NCBI GenBank assembly: GCA_025457865.1
Contig: JALOTP010000003.1
Span: 1 to 64,000, forward strand
Length of the DNA stretch: 64,000 bases
Source of the DNA: Thermoplasmatota archaeon
GTDB lineage: Archaea > Thermoplasmatota > Penumbrarchaeia > Penumbrarchaeales > Penumbrarchaeaceae
Reading direction: 5' to 3'
In this document: positions 1 through 8,307 of the stretch, piece after piece
How positions within the stretch are numbered: position 1 is the stretch's first letter
Layout: each line of letters begins with the position of its first letter
Position numbers and translations under genes: made by a program
Notes under the pieces: generated by a model
What the model saw: only the letters and a program-made list of their open reading frames with translations
Told to the model about the DNA's origin: nothing
The model's database searches: none

Positions 1-2085
1 GTCTATTACCCGACCGATCCCAACAACCCTGACACCGATGGTGACAGCATACTCGACCCTGACGATTCGTTCCCATGGGACTTCTCCAATGACGGAACGA
101 GCGGCTCCGGCAACGGTGGCGCCAACTCCGGTGGAGAGGGCAACGGTCCCGCAGTGGGCGGGGATGGGGATGGAGATGGGGACGGCAATGCCGACGATGA
201 CGGCGACGGCCTGACCGATATGCAGGAAATGGCCCTCGGGACCGATTTCAACAACCCTGACACCGATGGTGATGGGCTCATAGACTCCGGCGAGATAAGC
301 GCCGGGCTCGACCCCAACGACTGGGACACTGACAATGACATGCTCATAGACGGTGTCGAGATGGGCGAAGGGGACTCCACAGATGGACACCTCACGGACA
401 CGGACAATGACGGTCTTCCCGATCCCTGGGAGGACAACGATGGGGACGGTCTGCTCAACATAGAGGAGCAGGACATAGTCCTATGGATCTGGGCATGGTT
501 CACGCCGCAGAACCGGGGAGGCGGCGGCTGGGACCCGTTCATCACCTACAGGGTCGCCTACAGGTTCAGGATAAGCCCCAACTCGAACGATACAGATAAC
601 GATGAGATATCCGACGATAAGGAGATACAACTTTACGGTCCGGGCCCCATAAACAAGAACTCCAGGTCCGAGTACAACTACCATCAGGTCACCAATGAGA
701 CCGGCAACGGGAAGTGGATACCCGATAGATGGAACAGGGCACATGACCTCGGGAACCCCTCCTCAGGTTTCTCAAAATGGACCGAGGGCAGGTACTCCTG
801 GTGGACCTACTGGTTCGACAGGGCCTACGAGTACGGCGAGTACTGGCCCAACCCCAAGGAGGTCGGCTACAACGTGGGTCTCTTCAATATGAACCCGTGG
901 CTCCTCTGGTACTTCAACTGGGACTTCTTCTACGGGCAGCTCGGACTAACGGCAGAGGAGATGGCTCAGCTATTCTATCATACCGATCAGTACGGCTTCT
1001 ATGACGATGCGCTCCCGGACTATGAGGGCTACACGACACTGGAGGACTGCCTTGGATGGCAGGAGAGGGGACCGGCCACGACGGACCCCAAGAGGTTCAG
1101 GTGGAACATGTACGACCTGGACCCATCGAACGATGACACCGACTCCGACAGGATGGAGGACAACTGGGACCCCAGGCCATCCATCCCCGATGACAGGCTC
1201 GACACCGCCATAGCCCTCAACAGGGTCGGGTTCCCGCAGTCGGGAGGGTCCATAGAATGGTACTATCCTGGCTTCGGACCTGGCACCCAATTCCCGATAT
1301 CGGCCCAGTTCGCACCGACGTTCGTGAATTTCGACCGCAATACCGGCCAGTTCCTCCATGACTACTACGGGTTCCCCTACAGGATCATAGATTCCACCAT
1401 GAACAAGGGGATACCCATGTACCTCGAGATCATAGTGGGCATTGAGAGAGGCCACCCCGGGGCTGAGTTCTTCCTCAAGGGTTGGTACAGCTATCTCAAC
1501 GTCTCCATAACCTTCCACAACGGGTCCATTGATGTCGATACCGATCAGTGGGGTGAGATAGTCTCGGACAACGTGAGCTACGATGTGGACGATGATACCG
1601 ATGGGGATGGCATCCCCAGGCTCCGTGACAGGTCCATGGTCAATCCCTGGATATACAATCCGAGGGAATCGCAGTATCCGGTCTTCTCGCTAGGGCTCGA
1701 TGACCTTAACCAGAACAAGATACCTGCCGAGATGCATCTGGATTACTTCAACCCCGCAGATTATGTCATAGATGGGTACGGACCGTGGCCTGGACCTGAC
1801 GATCCTTATAAGGACCCGGTTACGGGCAAAGGCCATTCCGGTCTCCAGGTGCCTTTCATCAACATATCGAACTATCCGGACCCCAACGCACTGCATGCCC
1901 AGGGCACTGTGGAGTGGTATTACTGGTCCACCATGACGTTCTATACGGTCGGGTTCCACTTCATGGTGCCCGAGGGTGTCATGGCAGGCTATGTGGTCAT
2001 GGACATGATCATAGACACCACGGAGAACATACACGTCGAGGAGTCCTTTGACGGGTTCACAGGATACCCGTACGTAGCATATTGA
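1..2085 (+). CDS. Secreted protein with thrombospondin type 3-like Ca-binding repeats (5' partial)
   Basis: The frame is open from base 1, so the tracked ATG at 154 is internal and the N-terminus lies outside the window. At least 694 residues are present. The first part is a string of Asp-rich calcium loops such as DTDGDGLIDSGE and DTDNDGLPDPWE, typical of thrombospondin type 3 repeats that form a rigid Ca-bound rod. A Gly/Asp/Asn-rich linker follows the first visible repeat. The rest (from about residue 160) is an aromatic-rich domain full of W and Y that I do not recognise, with two further DxDxDG loops, one at about residue 380 and one at about residue 530. No C-terminal membrane helix or sorting motif is visible, so the protein is either free or anchored through its missing N-terminus. 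A hairpin-T10 terminator follows directly, so it is probably the last gene of its transcript. The repeat family is clear; the function is unknown. Confidence 0.85.
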   Translation, partial: VYYPTDPNNPDTDGDSILDPDDSFPWDFSNDGTSGSGNGGANSGGEGNGPAVGGDGDGDGDGNADDDGDGLTDMQEMALGTDFNNPDTDGDGLIDSGEISAGLDPNDWDTDNDMLIDGVEMGEGDSTDGHLTDTDNDGLPDPWEDNDGDGLLNIEEQDIVLWIWAWFTPQNRGGGGWDPFITYRVAYRFRISPNSNDTDNDEISDDKEIQLYGPGPINKNSRSEYNYHQVTNETGNGKWIPDRWNRAHDLGNPSSGFSKWTEGRYSWWTYWFDRAYEYGEYWPNPKEVGYNVGLFNMNPWLLWYFNWDFFYGQLGLTAEEMAQLFYHTDQYGFYDDALPDYEGYTTLEDCLGWQERGPATTDPKRFRWNMYDLDPSNDDTDSDRMEDNWDPRPSIPDDRLDTAIALNRVGFPQSGGSIEWYYPGFGPGTQFPISAQFAPTFVNFDRNTGQFLHDYYGFPYRIIDSTMNKGIPMYLEIIVGIERGHPGAEFFLKGWYSYLNVSITFHNGSIDVDTDQWGEIVSDNVSYDVDDDTDGDGIPRLRDRSMVNPWIYNPRESQYPVFSLGLDDLNQNKIPAEMHLDYFNPADYVIDGYGPWPGPDDPYKDPVTGKGHSGLQVPFINISNYPDPNALHAQGTVEWYYWSTMTFYTVGFHFMVPEGVMAGYVVMDMIIDTTENIHVEESFDGFTGYPYVAY

Positions 2086-2102
2086 GATACTGGATCCTAT
2101 CT

Positions 2103-2137
2103 GGGGAGGTTCCGTTGGGACCTCCCCTTTTTTTTTT
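2103..2137 (+). terminator. Hairpin plus T10 terminator
   Basis: A perfect 8-bp stem GGGGAGGT/ACCTCCCC with a 9-base loop is followed immediately by ten T residues. It starts 18 bases after the stop of the upstream Ca-binding protein gene and precedes the promoter of the next gene. T-runs terminate archaeal RNA polymerase; a strong stem makes this unusually bacterial-looking. Confidence 0.8.
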
Positions 2138-2167
2138 AATAATTTCCGTAATGTCCAGATGGTACTG

Positions 2168-2176
2168 TATTTATAG
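2168..2176 (+). promoter_or_regulatory. TATA box of the Asp-box surface protein gene
   Basis: TATTTATAG lies between the terminator and the start at 2238, predicting transcription from about 2198. An AGGAGG ribosome site at 2224-2229 sits 8 bases before ATG 2238. That decides this start over the longer tracked ORF, which begins inside the previous gene. Confidence 0.55.
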
Positions 2177-2237
2177 TTGCATCGCTTTTGAAGGCTCCCG
2201 CAGGTTCAGCCATGGGGTATGCCAGGAGGCTCTCAGA

Positions 2238-5200
2238 ATGAGGATCACCAGATGGTCGGCCCTATTATTCGTCTTGTTGCTAGCTGTACCCATACTCCCT
2301 CATGCGTCCATCACGGTATCGGCAGGGAGACCGATCTTCGCTTCGAACGTGCTCTCGGTATGGGACCTGAGGAACTACAACCAAGCTCCCAGGGACCTGG
2401 CCGTCGATCATAACGGACGGATATTCATGTCCTACCAGACCTACCTGGGCGATATCATATCCACCGTCTGGTTGGTGCATTCGGACGACGGGGGTGTATC
2501 CTGGTCCAGGTCGGTAAGGATAGATGACGTCCTTCGCGACGGGAATACCTCGAACGATGATTCCAAGCAGAGCTTCCCACGCCTTGCTATAGCGGCCAAC
2601 AACACCCTCTATGCCGTTTGGGCCGACTGGAGGGACAAGACCTTCACCCAGCAGATAAGGATAGCATGGTCCACGGACGGAGAGAACTTCTCGAGGAGCA
2701 GAAGGATAGACGGCGTTAAGGAGGAGCCCATAATGCATGGCGCCAGACCGGACATCGCCATGAACGACGCAGGGAGGATATTCGTCGTTTGGCAGGATAG
2801 GAACGTCTCCGGTTCTTACTGGAACATATGGTCGGCGTTCTCGGATGACGGCGGGGTCACCTGGTCCACTATGAAGCGTATCAACACGGACAGCCCCCAT
2901 GTCAGGCAGCATGAATGGGTCGGTTGCGCCATGCACGGGAACGATGTCTATGTGACCTGGCACGACAACAGGGAGGACAGCCAGTTCAGACCTTACCTTG
3001 CCATATCACATGACGGCGGGGCCACCTTCCTGCCGGAAAAGGCGGTGTCGGACGACCTTGAACAGACCAACTCCAGGCAGTGGCCCTCACCAGCGGTCGA
3101 TGAGGCGGGGAACCTTTACATAACATGGAGGGACAAGAGGACCGGTTCCGATGAGATATGGTTTGCTAGGAGCACGGACAAGGGGGCGACGATCTCGCAG
3201 AACAAGAGGCTTACCGTGGCCCCCGAGAACGTCGATGACTGGTATCCTGTGACGGCCGCAAGAGGGAACGGGGTCGTATCGGTGGCCTGGCAGAGGAGGG
3301 TACCCTCCATAGAGACCAAGGACGAAGGGGAGATATTCTTCGTCAATTCCTCGAACGGCGGGCTGACCTGGGCTGAACTCCTTAGGGTCGATGATACTGA
3401 TAGGTACTGGAACGACATCTCTGTCCAGGAGCTGCCCGTAATGGCCTATGATATGGCCGGAAGGGCCATCTGCGCCTGGTCCGACGGCAGGGAGGAATAT
3501 ACCTACAGCAAGGACGTCTATTTCTCAAGGCACAGCGGGGACCTGACGGGGCCCAATCACCGACCGGTGTTCATGGACATGGGTTTCGTTGGCAACTTCA
3601 CCTTCAACAGGAACATAGGGTCCACCAGCTCCCCGTTCCTCTTCTACTGCAATTATTCGGACGAGGACAATGATGTACCGGTCACAGGTTACCCCAGGCT
3701 CCATATCTTCAACGACAGCGCCGGAACGGATCCGATCCTTTCGACCCCCGTGGTCCTTGAAAAGAAGTTTCCAGGCGACCTAGATAATATCGATGGTGTC
3801 AGGTTCGAGGCAAAGGTCGTCATCCCGGTCAAGGGGAACGTCCATTATGCACTGGAGGTGGTCGAGGAGAGGGACCCGAACCCGTACATGTCACCTATAA
3901 GGCCTGGCCCGTTCATCGACGGTGAGCCACCGGAGCTGAAGGTCCTGTCGCCCCGACCTCTCACCTGGGTCACGAAGGAAACGGTCCGCTGCACCGTCAG
4001 GGTGGAGGACATGGAGGGGGGGCATGTTAACCCGCAGACCATCAAGATAAGGAGATCGGTCCAGGGCCTTGAGAACATGGAAGCGGGTGTTCCGGTCAAG
4101 TCGCTCACCAAGCTCGACAACAATACCTATGAGGCCATGGCCGACGTGAAGCTGGAGCAGGGCATTGAGAACTACATCATCTTCGAGGCCAGGGACAGGG
4201 TCAACAACGGACCCGGCCTTTCCGAACCCATCAACGTCTGGGTGGATAGCATTTCCCCGGAGTATACCAACGTGAGGCCTAACAAGCTCCAGCTCTATGA
4301 GCGGGTGAACTGTTCCATAGACTGGGTCGATCATATCCCTGGCACGACCAATCTGCTCTCGAGCGGGGTCAATGCCTCGACGATCAGGTACAGCTACAGG
4401 ACCACGACCACTCCCTCGGAGGAATGGAAGGTCCCTGAGGGGACCATACCCCTAAGGGACACGTTCAGGAGCTATGTGCACCTAGATCTCGAGAACAACG
4501 GGGTATACAACTATATCAGATGGAAGGCAAAGGACGAACTTGGCCAGGAGACGGTGACCAATGAGTTCAAGGTCCATGTAAGGGTCCCGGCCAACTATCC
4601 TCCGGTCTTCACCGGTTCTGCATATCCGATGGCGATATTCTCAAAGACCCCTCACTTCTACTGGGACGATGCGTTCGATGAGGAAGGTGACATCCTCTAC
4701 TACAGGGTCATGCTGATGAGAGGCGACCTCCCATTGACCAAATGGATAGAGGTAGGCGAGCGGACGTTCTATGACGTACCTGATGACAGTGCCTTTGAGA
4801 CGCCTGGTTTCTACAGGATCATCGTGAACGTCACGGACCATAAGGGAGGTTATGACCTACACACCCATGATTTCCGGATACTGGATTCCGGGGTCCCCCC
4901 GCCTGAGGAGGTCCCCACGGCCGGGCCGTATTTCACCAGGGACCCCGCCTCGTTCAAGCTCGAATGGGAGATGAGCCCGAGCGAACTGGAGATGAACGTC
5001 TCCTACCAGCTCAGGATCGGTTCCTCCGATTGGAGGGGGGATGTCCTGGACTGGACGGAGGCAGGGGACGAACCGCAGTTCGATACATCGGACCTTGGTC
5101 TAGGGATAGGGGTATATTCCGTTCAGATCATGGCCGAGAACAATGGCAACTTCTCCAGGGTGACACAGACCAATCTCAAGGTGAACGATTACGATCTGAA

Positions 5201-6116
5201 AGAGGGCCATCCCGAGGTCCATAAAGCGATAAGGGGAAAGGGCGGCGCCATCACCATACAACTTACCAATATGGCCACCTTCAGCGATAATGTAACGGTA
5301 CAGATAAGGGGCGAGCTGGTCGAGCAGAGATGGGCATACATGTCCAAGACCAATCAGAGGAAGGCCAGCTTCCCTCTGACCTCACAGAAGAACCTTACTA
5401 TCCCCGCCTCGACCAAGGTCCTCATTACGGTATTCCCGGATGGGGATGCGCCCAAGAGGAACTACCAGCTCTATGTCACAGTGACCTCGGAGGACGGGCT
5501 GACCGACCTAGAGGAACTGAACATCACCGTTAAGGTGACCGACAGACCCCCTGAAGGGACCGGTAACGAGATCACGGACACACTCTACAAGCTGATAACG
5601 GACCTCCTGCCCTTCCTGAGGCCTGTCCATCCGAACCTCCTAGTAGGCGTCTTCCTTGCCGTTGCGGCCATCCTCATTCTGGCAATAGCGACCCTAGGGA
5701 TCCAGCTCATCCGGAGGTCCAAGGACAGAGAGGACCCCTATGCCGAGCAGAGGAGGATCTACCGGGACCTGTACGGGGCAGAACCGACCCAGGAGCAGCT
5801 CGAGTCCATGTCCAAGGAGAGCAGTGTGGTGGACGATGTCATGAGCGGGGTCAAGGAGGGTGCGGAGGAAAAAGGGCCCGGAAAGAGGGCATACGACGAG
5901 ACCTTCCTTGGGTCAGAGCAGAGGCCTCTGAGGTCGCCGGAATCGGAAATAGGGGGGATAGGGGTAAAACCCACGGTACCGGGACCGTCCGTTGGTACCC
6001 CGTCACACGGTGGTCATGACCATGGTCATAATGAAGAAGAGGAGGACTGGGGCGCAGACCAGGGTGTTCCTCTTGAGGGTCCTACCAGGACCGGTCCTTC
6101 TAAGAAGAGAAGGTGA
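2238..6116 (+). CDS. Surface protein: Asp-box beta-propeller, Ig-like domains, C-terminal membrane anchor
   Basis: The product is 1292 residues. A signal peptide (MRITRW followed by an Ala/Leu-rich core) leads into six Asp-box/BNR repeats such as SDDGGVSWS, SDDGGVTWS and SSNGGLTW, the signature of a sialidase-fold propeller (about residues 45-420). No catalytic Arg triad of a true sialidase could be identified by eye, so a binding role is more likely. Several Ig/cadherin-like beta domains follow. One transmembrane helix (LLVGVFLAVAAILILAIATL) lies near residue 1140, with a cytosolic tail of about 130 residues ending in a His/Glu cluster (HGGHDHGH then EEEEDW) and KKRR. The start was chosen for the AGGAGG ribosome site. 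Many N-x-S/T sites suggest glycosylation by the AglB in this window. Confidence 0.85.
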   Translation: MRITRWSALLFVLLLAVPILPHASITVSAGRPIFASNVLSVWDLRNYNQAPRDLAVDHNGRIFMSYQTYLGDIISTVWLVHSDDGGVSWSRSVRIDDVLRDGNTSNDDSKQSFPRLAIAANNTLYAVWADWRDKTFTQQIRIAWSTDGENFSRSRRIDGVKEEPIMHGARPDIAMNDAGRIFVVWQDRNVSGSYWNIWSAFSDDGGVTWSTMKRINTDSPHVRQHEWVGCAMHGNDVYVTWHDNREDSQFRPYLAISHDGGATFLPEKAVSDDLEQTNSRQWPSPAVDEAGNLYITWRDKRTGSDEIWFARSTDKGATISQNKRLTVAPENVDDWYPVTAARGNGVVSVAWQRRVPSIETKDEGEIFFVNSSNGGLTWAELLRVDDTDRYWNDISVQELPVMAYDMAGRAICAWSDGREEYTYSKDVYFSRHSGDLTGPNHRPVFMDMGFVGNFTFNRNIGSTSSPFLFYCNYSDEDNDVPVTGYPRLHIFNDSAGTDPILSTPVVLEKKFPGDLDNIDGVRFEAKVVIPVKGNVHYALEVVEERDPNPYMSPIRPGPFIDGEPPELKVLSPRPLTWVTKETVRCTVRVEDMEGGHVNPQTIKIRRSVQGLENMEAGVPVKSLTKLDNNTYEAMADVKLEQGIENYIIFEARDRVNNGPGLSEPINVWVDSISPEYTNVRPNKLQLYERVNCSIDWVDHIPGTTNLLSSGVNASTIRYSYRTTTTPSEEWKVPEGTIPLRDTFRSYVHLDLENNGVYNYIRWKAKDELGQETVTNEFKVHVRVPANYPPVFTGSAYPMAIFSKTPHFYWDDAFDEEGDILYYRVMLMRGDLPLTKWIEVGERTFYDVPDDSAFETPGFYRIIVNVTDHKGGYDLHTHDFRILDSGVPPPEEVPTAGPYFTRDPASFKLEWEMSPSELEMNVSYQLRIGSSDWRGDVLDWTEAGDEPQFDTSDLGLGIGVYSVQIMAENNGNFSRVTQTNLKVNDYDLKEGHPEVHKAIRGKGGAITIQLTNMATFSDNVTVQIRGELVEQRWAYMSKTNQRKASFPLTSQKNLTIPASTKVLITVFPDGDAPKRNYQLYVTVTSEDGLTDLEELNITVKVTDRPPEGTGNEITDTLYKLITDLLPFLRPVHPNLLVGVFLAVAAILILAIATLGIQLIRRSKDREDPYAEQRRIYRDLYGAEPTQEQLESMSKESSVVDDVMSGVKEGAEEKGPGKRAYDETFLGSEQRPLRSPESEIGGIGVKPTVPGPSVGTPSHGGHDHGHNEEEEDWGADQGVPLEGPTRTGPSKKRR

Positions 6117-6181
6117 GGTCGAAGGACGCCCGGACGAACGGATCGTCATAAAAAGTCGTGTCTGATGGGACGGAGAAGCGC

Positions 6182-8257
6182 ATGAGCAAGAAGAGGTCCA
6201 GGGGCCGCCCTAAAAAGGGAAAGGCAAGGCAGGTGCCCACAGAGGGGCCCCGCCTCAGCCTAGAATCTTTTCAGGATGATAGGCCTTCAAATGTTCCCCC
6301 TGTCCCTGACCCAGTGACCGGAACACCCGTGACCGTGGGAACGGTCACAGGTCATCGGGATGGAAGCACACCCAGGCACGAATCCGATAATGTCAAGCTA
6401 TTGGAGAGGTCCGGGCCTAGGGTATCCTCCCTGACCCAGGCCCCGAAGGTGATCCTGGAGTCCATCAGGTCGCCCGAAAGGCTGAGGTCCAAGATCAAAG
6501 CCATGGACATTGACAGTGAAGAGGTCCAGGTGTTCCTAGACAACCTCTCGTCAATGGTATCGGAGAAGAGGTCCCTGGGAATATACTTCCATAATGATAT
6601 GGACGGCCTGAACGGCGCGCTCCTCATCAGGTCGATGCTCTGTCGAATGGTCAAGGACCTTGAGGTGAACGCATATCCGATAGAGTACAGCGAGCTCCCG
6701 AGGATATCCCTGAGCGATGATATGGTCTATGTCTTCATAGATATCGAGACAACTGCGGACAGACCCAATGTGTTCAGGATAGACCATCACCATGCCGATA
6801 GGGACATGAAAATGGTCCACCCAACCCTGGTCCTGCTCAGCCCCCCCGAAGAGGATTACCTCTACCCATCGACATCCACAGGCCTCTGTGCCTATCTCGG
6901 ACATGTCCTCTCGGGAGGTCGGCTATCCTACCTTGGATACCTCTCCGGAGGACCCTGGCATCAGGAGCCGATGACGAGAGCGCTCCTCCTTTTATCCTCC
7001 GTCTGCGACAATCTATGGCACCTCAACTTCGTGACGGACATACCCATAAAGAGATGGATACCCGACCCGGAGGAGGAGAGGAACCTCATTCTGATATCCA
7101 TATCGGCCTCCCTCCAACTGGGTTCCGATGAGAGGAGGAGGGAGCTGGTCGAGAGGTTCTTCGGGGAGGAGCCGACCCTTGAAGGCTACATGGGGCTCCT
7201 GATGACCCAGCTCACCGGGGCTAGGAATGTGCTATCGTTCAGCGAGACCGTCAGCAAAGAGATCGACGGGTTCTACAACAGGGTCTTCTTCAATATCACG
7301 GATTCCATAGACCGCTCGACCGGGGTGCTTGCCCGGGACAAAGAGATGCTCACCAAGCTCCTTGATTCAATGCCCATAGATATGAAGGGGAACAGGGAGA
7401 AGATGATGGAGCTCCTAAAGACCAAAGGCAAACAGAACGACAGGCACTGGAAGCGGATAGAGTTCTACGGGAAACAGCTCGAGCAGCTCGAAGCGAAGAT
7501 CAGTGTTGAGGAGAAGAGGCTCGAAAAGCTCAAGCAGGCACGGCAAAGGTTCGATATGGACAAGGGACCGAGGCTCTGCGTCTCCATACCCAGGCAGATA
7601 TCCAGGCAGGTCAAGGGCATCATCTCATCACTTCTATACTACAGAGGTTGGAAGAACGTCACACTGGAGGATAGGGGGACCGAATCCTTCTGGGGGTCAA
7701 GGGGCTTTCCAGAGGAAGTGGTGATGGAGCATTTCACGACCCTTTCCATGGGTTACGAGGACCTGAAGGACTACCTTGCACTTGAGAAGGTATTCAAGGA
7801 CCTACCGGAGGTGTTCAAGAGGACATTGAACATCTCGAGGAACTTTTCGATGAGCAAATCCTACAGCGGAGGTATGGGCGGGAGGGGCCTCGTGTTCGGG
7901 GGTGTGCTCAATGGAAAGGTCCCATGGGTATTCTCGCTGCTGGAGGAAGCGGGGGACCTGGAGACCAAGATCAAGGAGCTGATGGTCCACAAAGAACTGG
8001 GGAGTGCACTTCAGGGCCTGACCGAGGGCCAGTCCACCGTCCCGACGGTGACGGCGATTAGGTCAAAGTTCAAGGCCGCTGGCTGGCTTGTCGTAACGTT
8101 GATCCCGGGGAAGGAGGGTGCTGACGTGATACTCGGTAATTTCACCACCGGGATAATGAGCCTGGCAGGTCAGACCGAGAGGTTCAGGTTCGAACTGGTA
8201 ACGCAACCCCCACCGGAGGTCCCCATGGACCACCAGCAGTTCGATGTTGTGGATTGA
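6182..8257 (+). CDS. DHH-family phosphoesterase with coiled coil and AT-hook-like N-terminus
   Basis: The product is 691 residues. It has DHH superfamily metal-binding motifs in order: HNDMDG (in place of DHDADG), DIE, and DHHHAD, all within residues 130-220, as in RecJ-like nucleases and nanoRNases. The extreme N-terminus is basic with RGRPKKGK, an AT-hook-like DNA-minor-groove motif, followed by a Pro-rich low-complexity stretch. A long charged helix or coiled coil lies at about 400-450. A Gly-rich segment (GGMGGRG) near 560 may correspond to the substrate-binding part of the second domain, but the canonical DHHA1 GGH motif is not seen. ATG 6182 is preceded by GGAG at 6172-6175. An in-frame GTG at 6158 would add 8 residues. 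Likely a single-strand nuclease or small-nucleotide phosphodiesterase; the substrate cannot be told. Convergent with the P-type ATPase. Confidence 0.75.
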   Translation: MSKKRSRGRPKKGKARQVPTEGPRLSLESFQDDRPSNVPPVPDPVTGTPVTVGTVTGHRDGSTPRHESDNVKLLERSGPRVSSLTQAPKVILESIRSPERLRSKIKAMDIDSEEVQVFLDNLSSMVSEKRSLGIYFHNDMDGLNGALLIRSMLCRMVKDLEVNAYPIEYSELPRISLSDDMVYVFIDIETTADRPNVFRIDHHHADRDMKMVHPTLVLLSPPEEDYLYPSTSTGLCAYLGHVLSGGRLSYLGYLSGGPWHQEPMTRALLLLSSVCDNLWHLNFVTDIPIKRWIPDPEEERNLILISISASLQLGSDERRRELVERFFGEEPTLEGYMGLLMTQLTGARNVLSFSETVSKEIDGFYNRVFFNITDSIDRSTGVLARDKEMLTKLLDSMPIDMKGNREKMMELLKTKGKQNDRHWKRIEFYGKQLEQLEAKISVEEKRLEKLKQARQRFDMDKGPRLCVSIPRQISRQVKGIISSLLYYRGWKNVTLEDRGTESFWGSRGFPEEVVMEHFTTLSMGYEDLKDYLALEKVFKDLPEVFKRTLNISRNFSMSKSYSGGMGGRGLVFGGVLNGKVPWVFSLLEEAGDLETKIKELMVHKELGSALQGLTEGQSTVPTVTAIRSKFKAAGWLVVTLIPGKEGADVILGNFTTGIMSLAGQTERFRFELVTQPPPEVPMDHQQFDVVD

Positions 8258-8307
8258 GCCTGGTCCTGACGAACGGTCCATTCGGGCGCGAAGGATCATA
8301 GGGTGGG

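Noticed and set aside
3000-3540. Active sialidase call for the Asp-box protein
   Set aside because: Asp-boxes alone mark the propeller fold; the catalytic residues of sialidases could not be identified.
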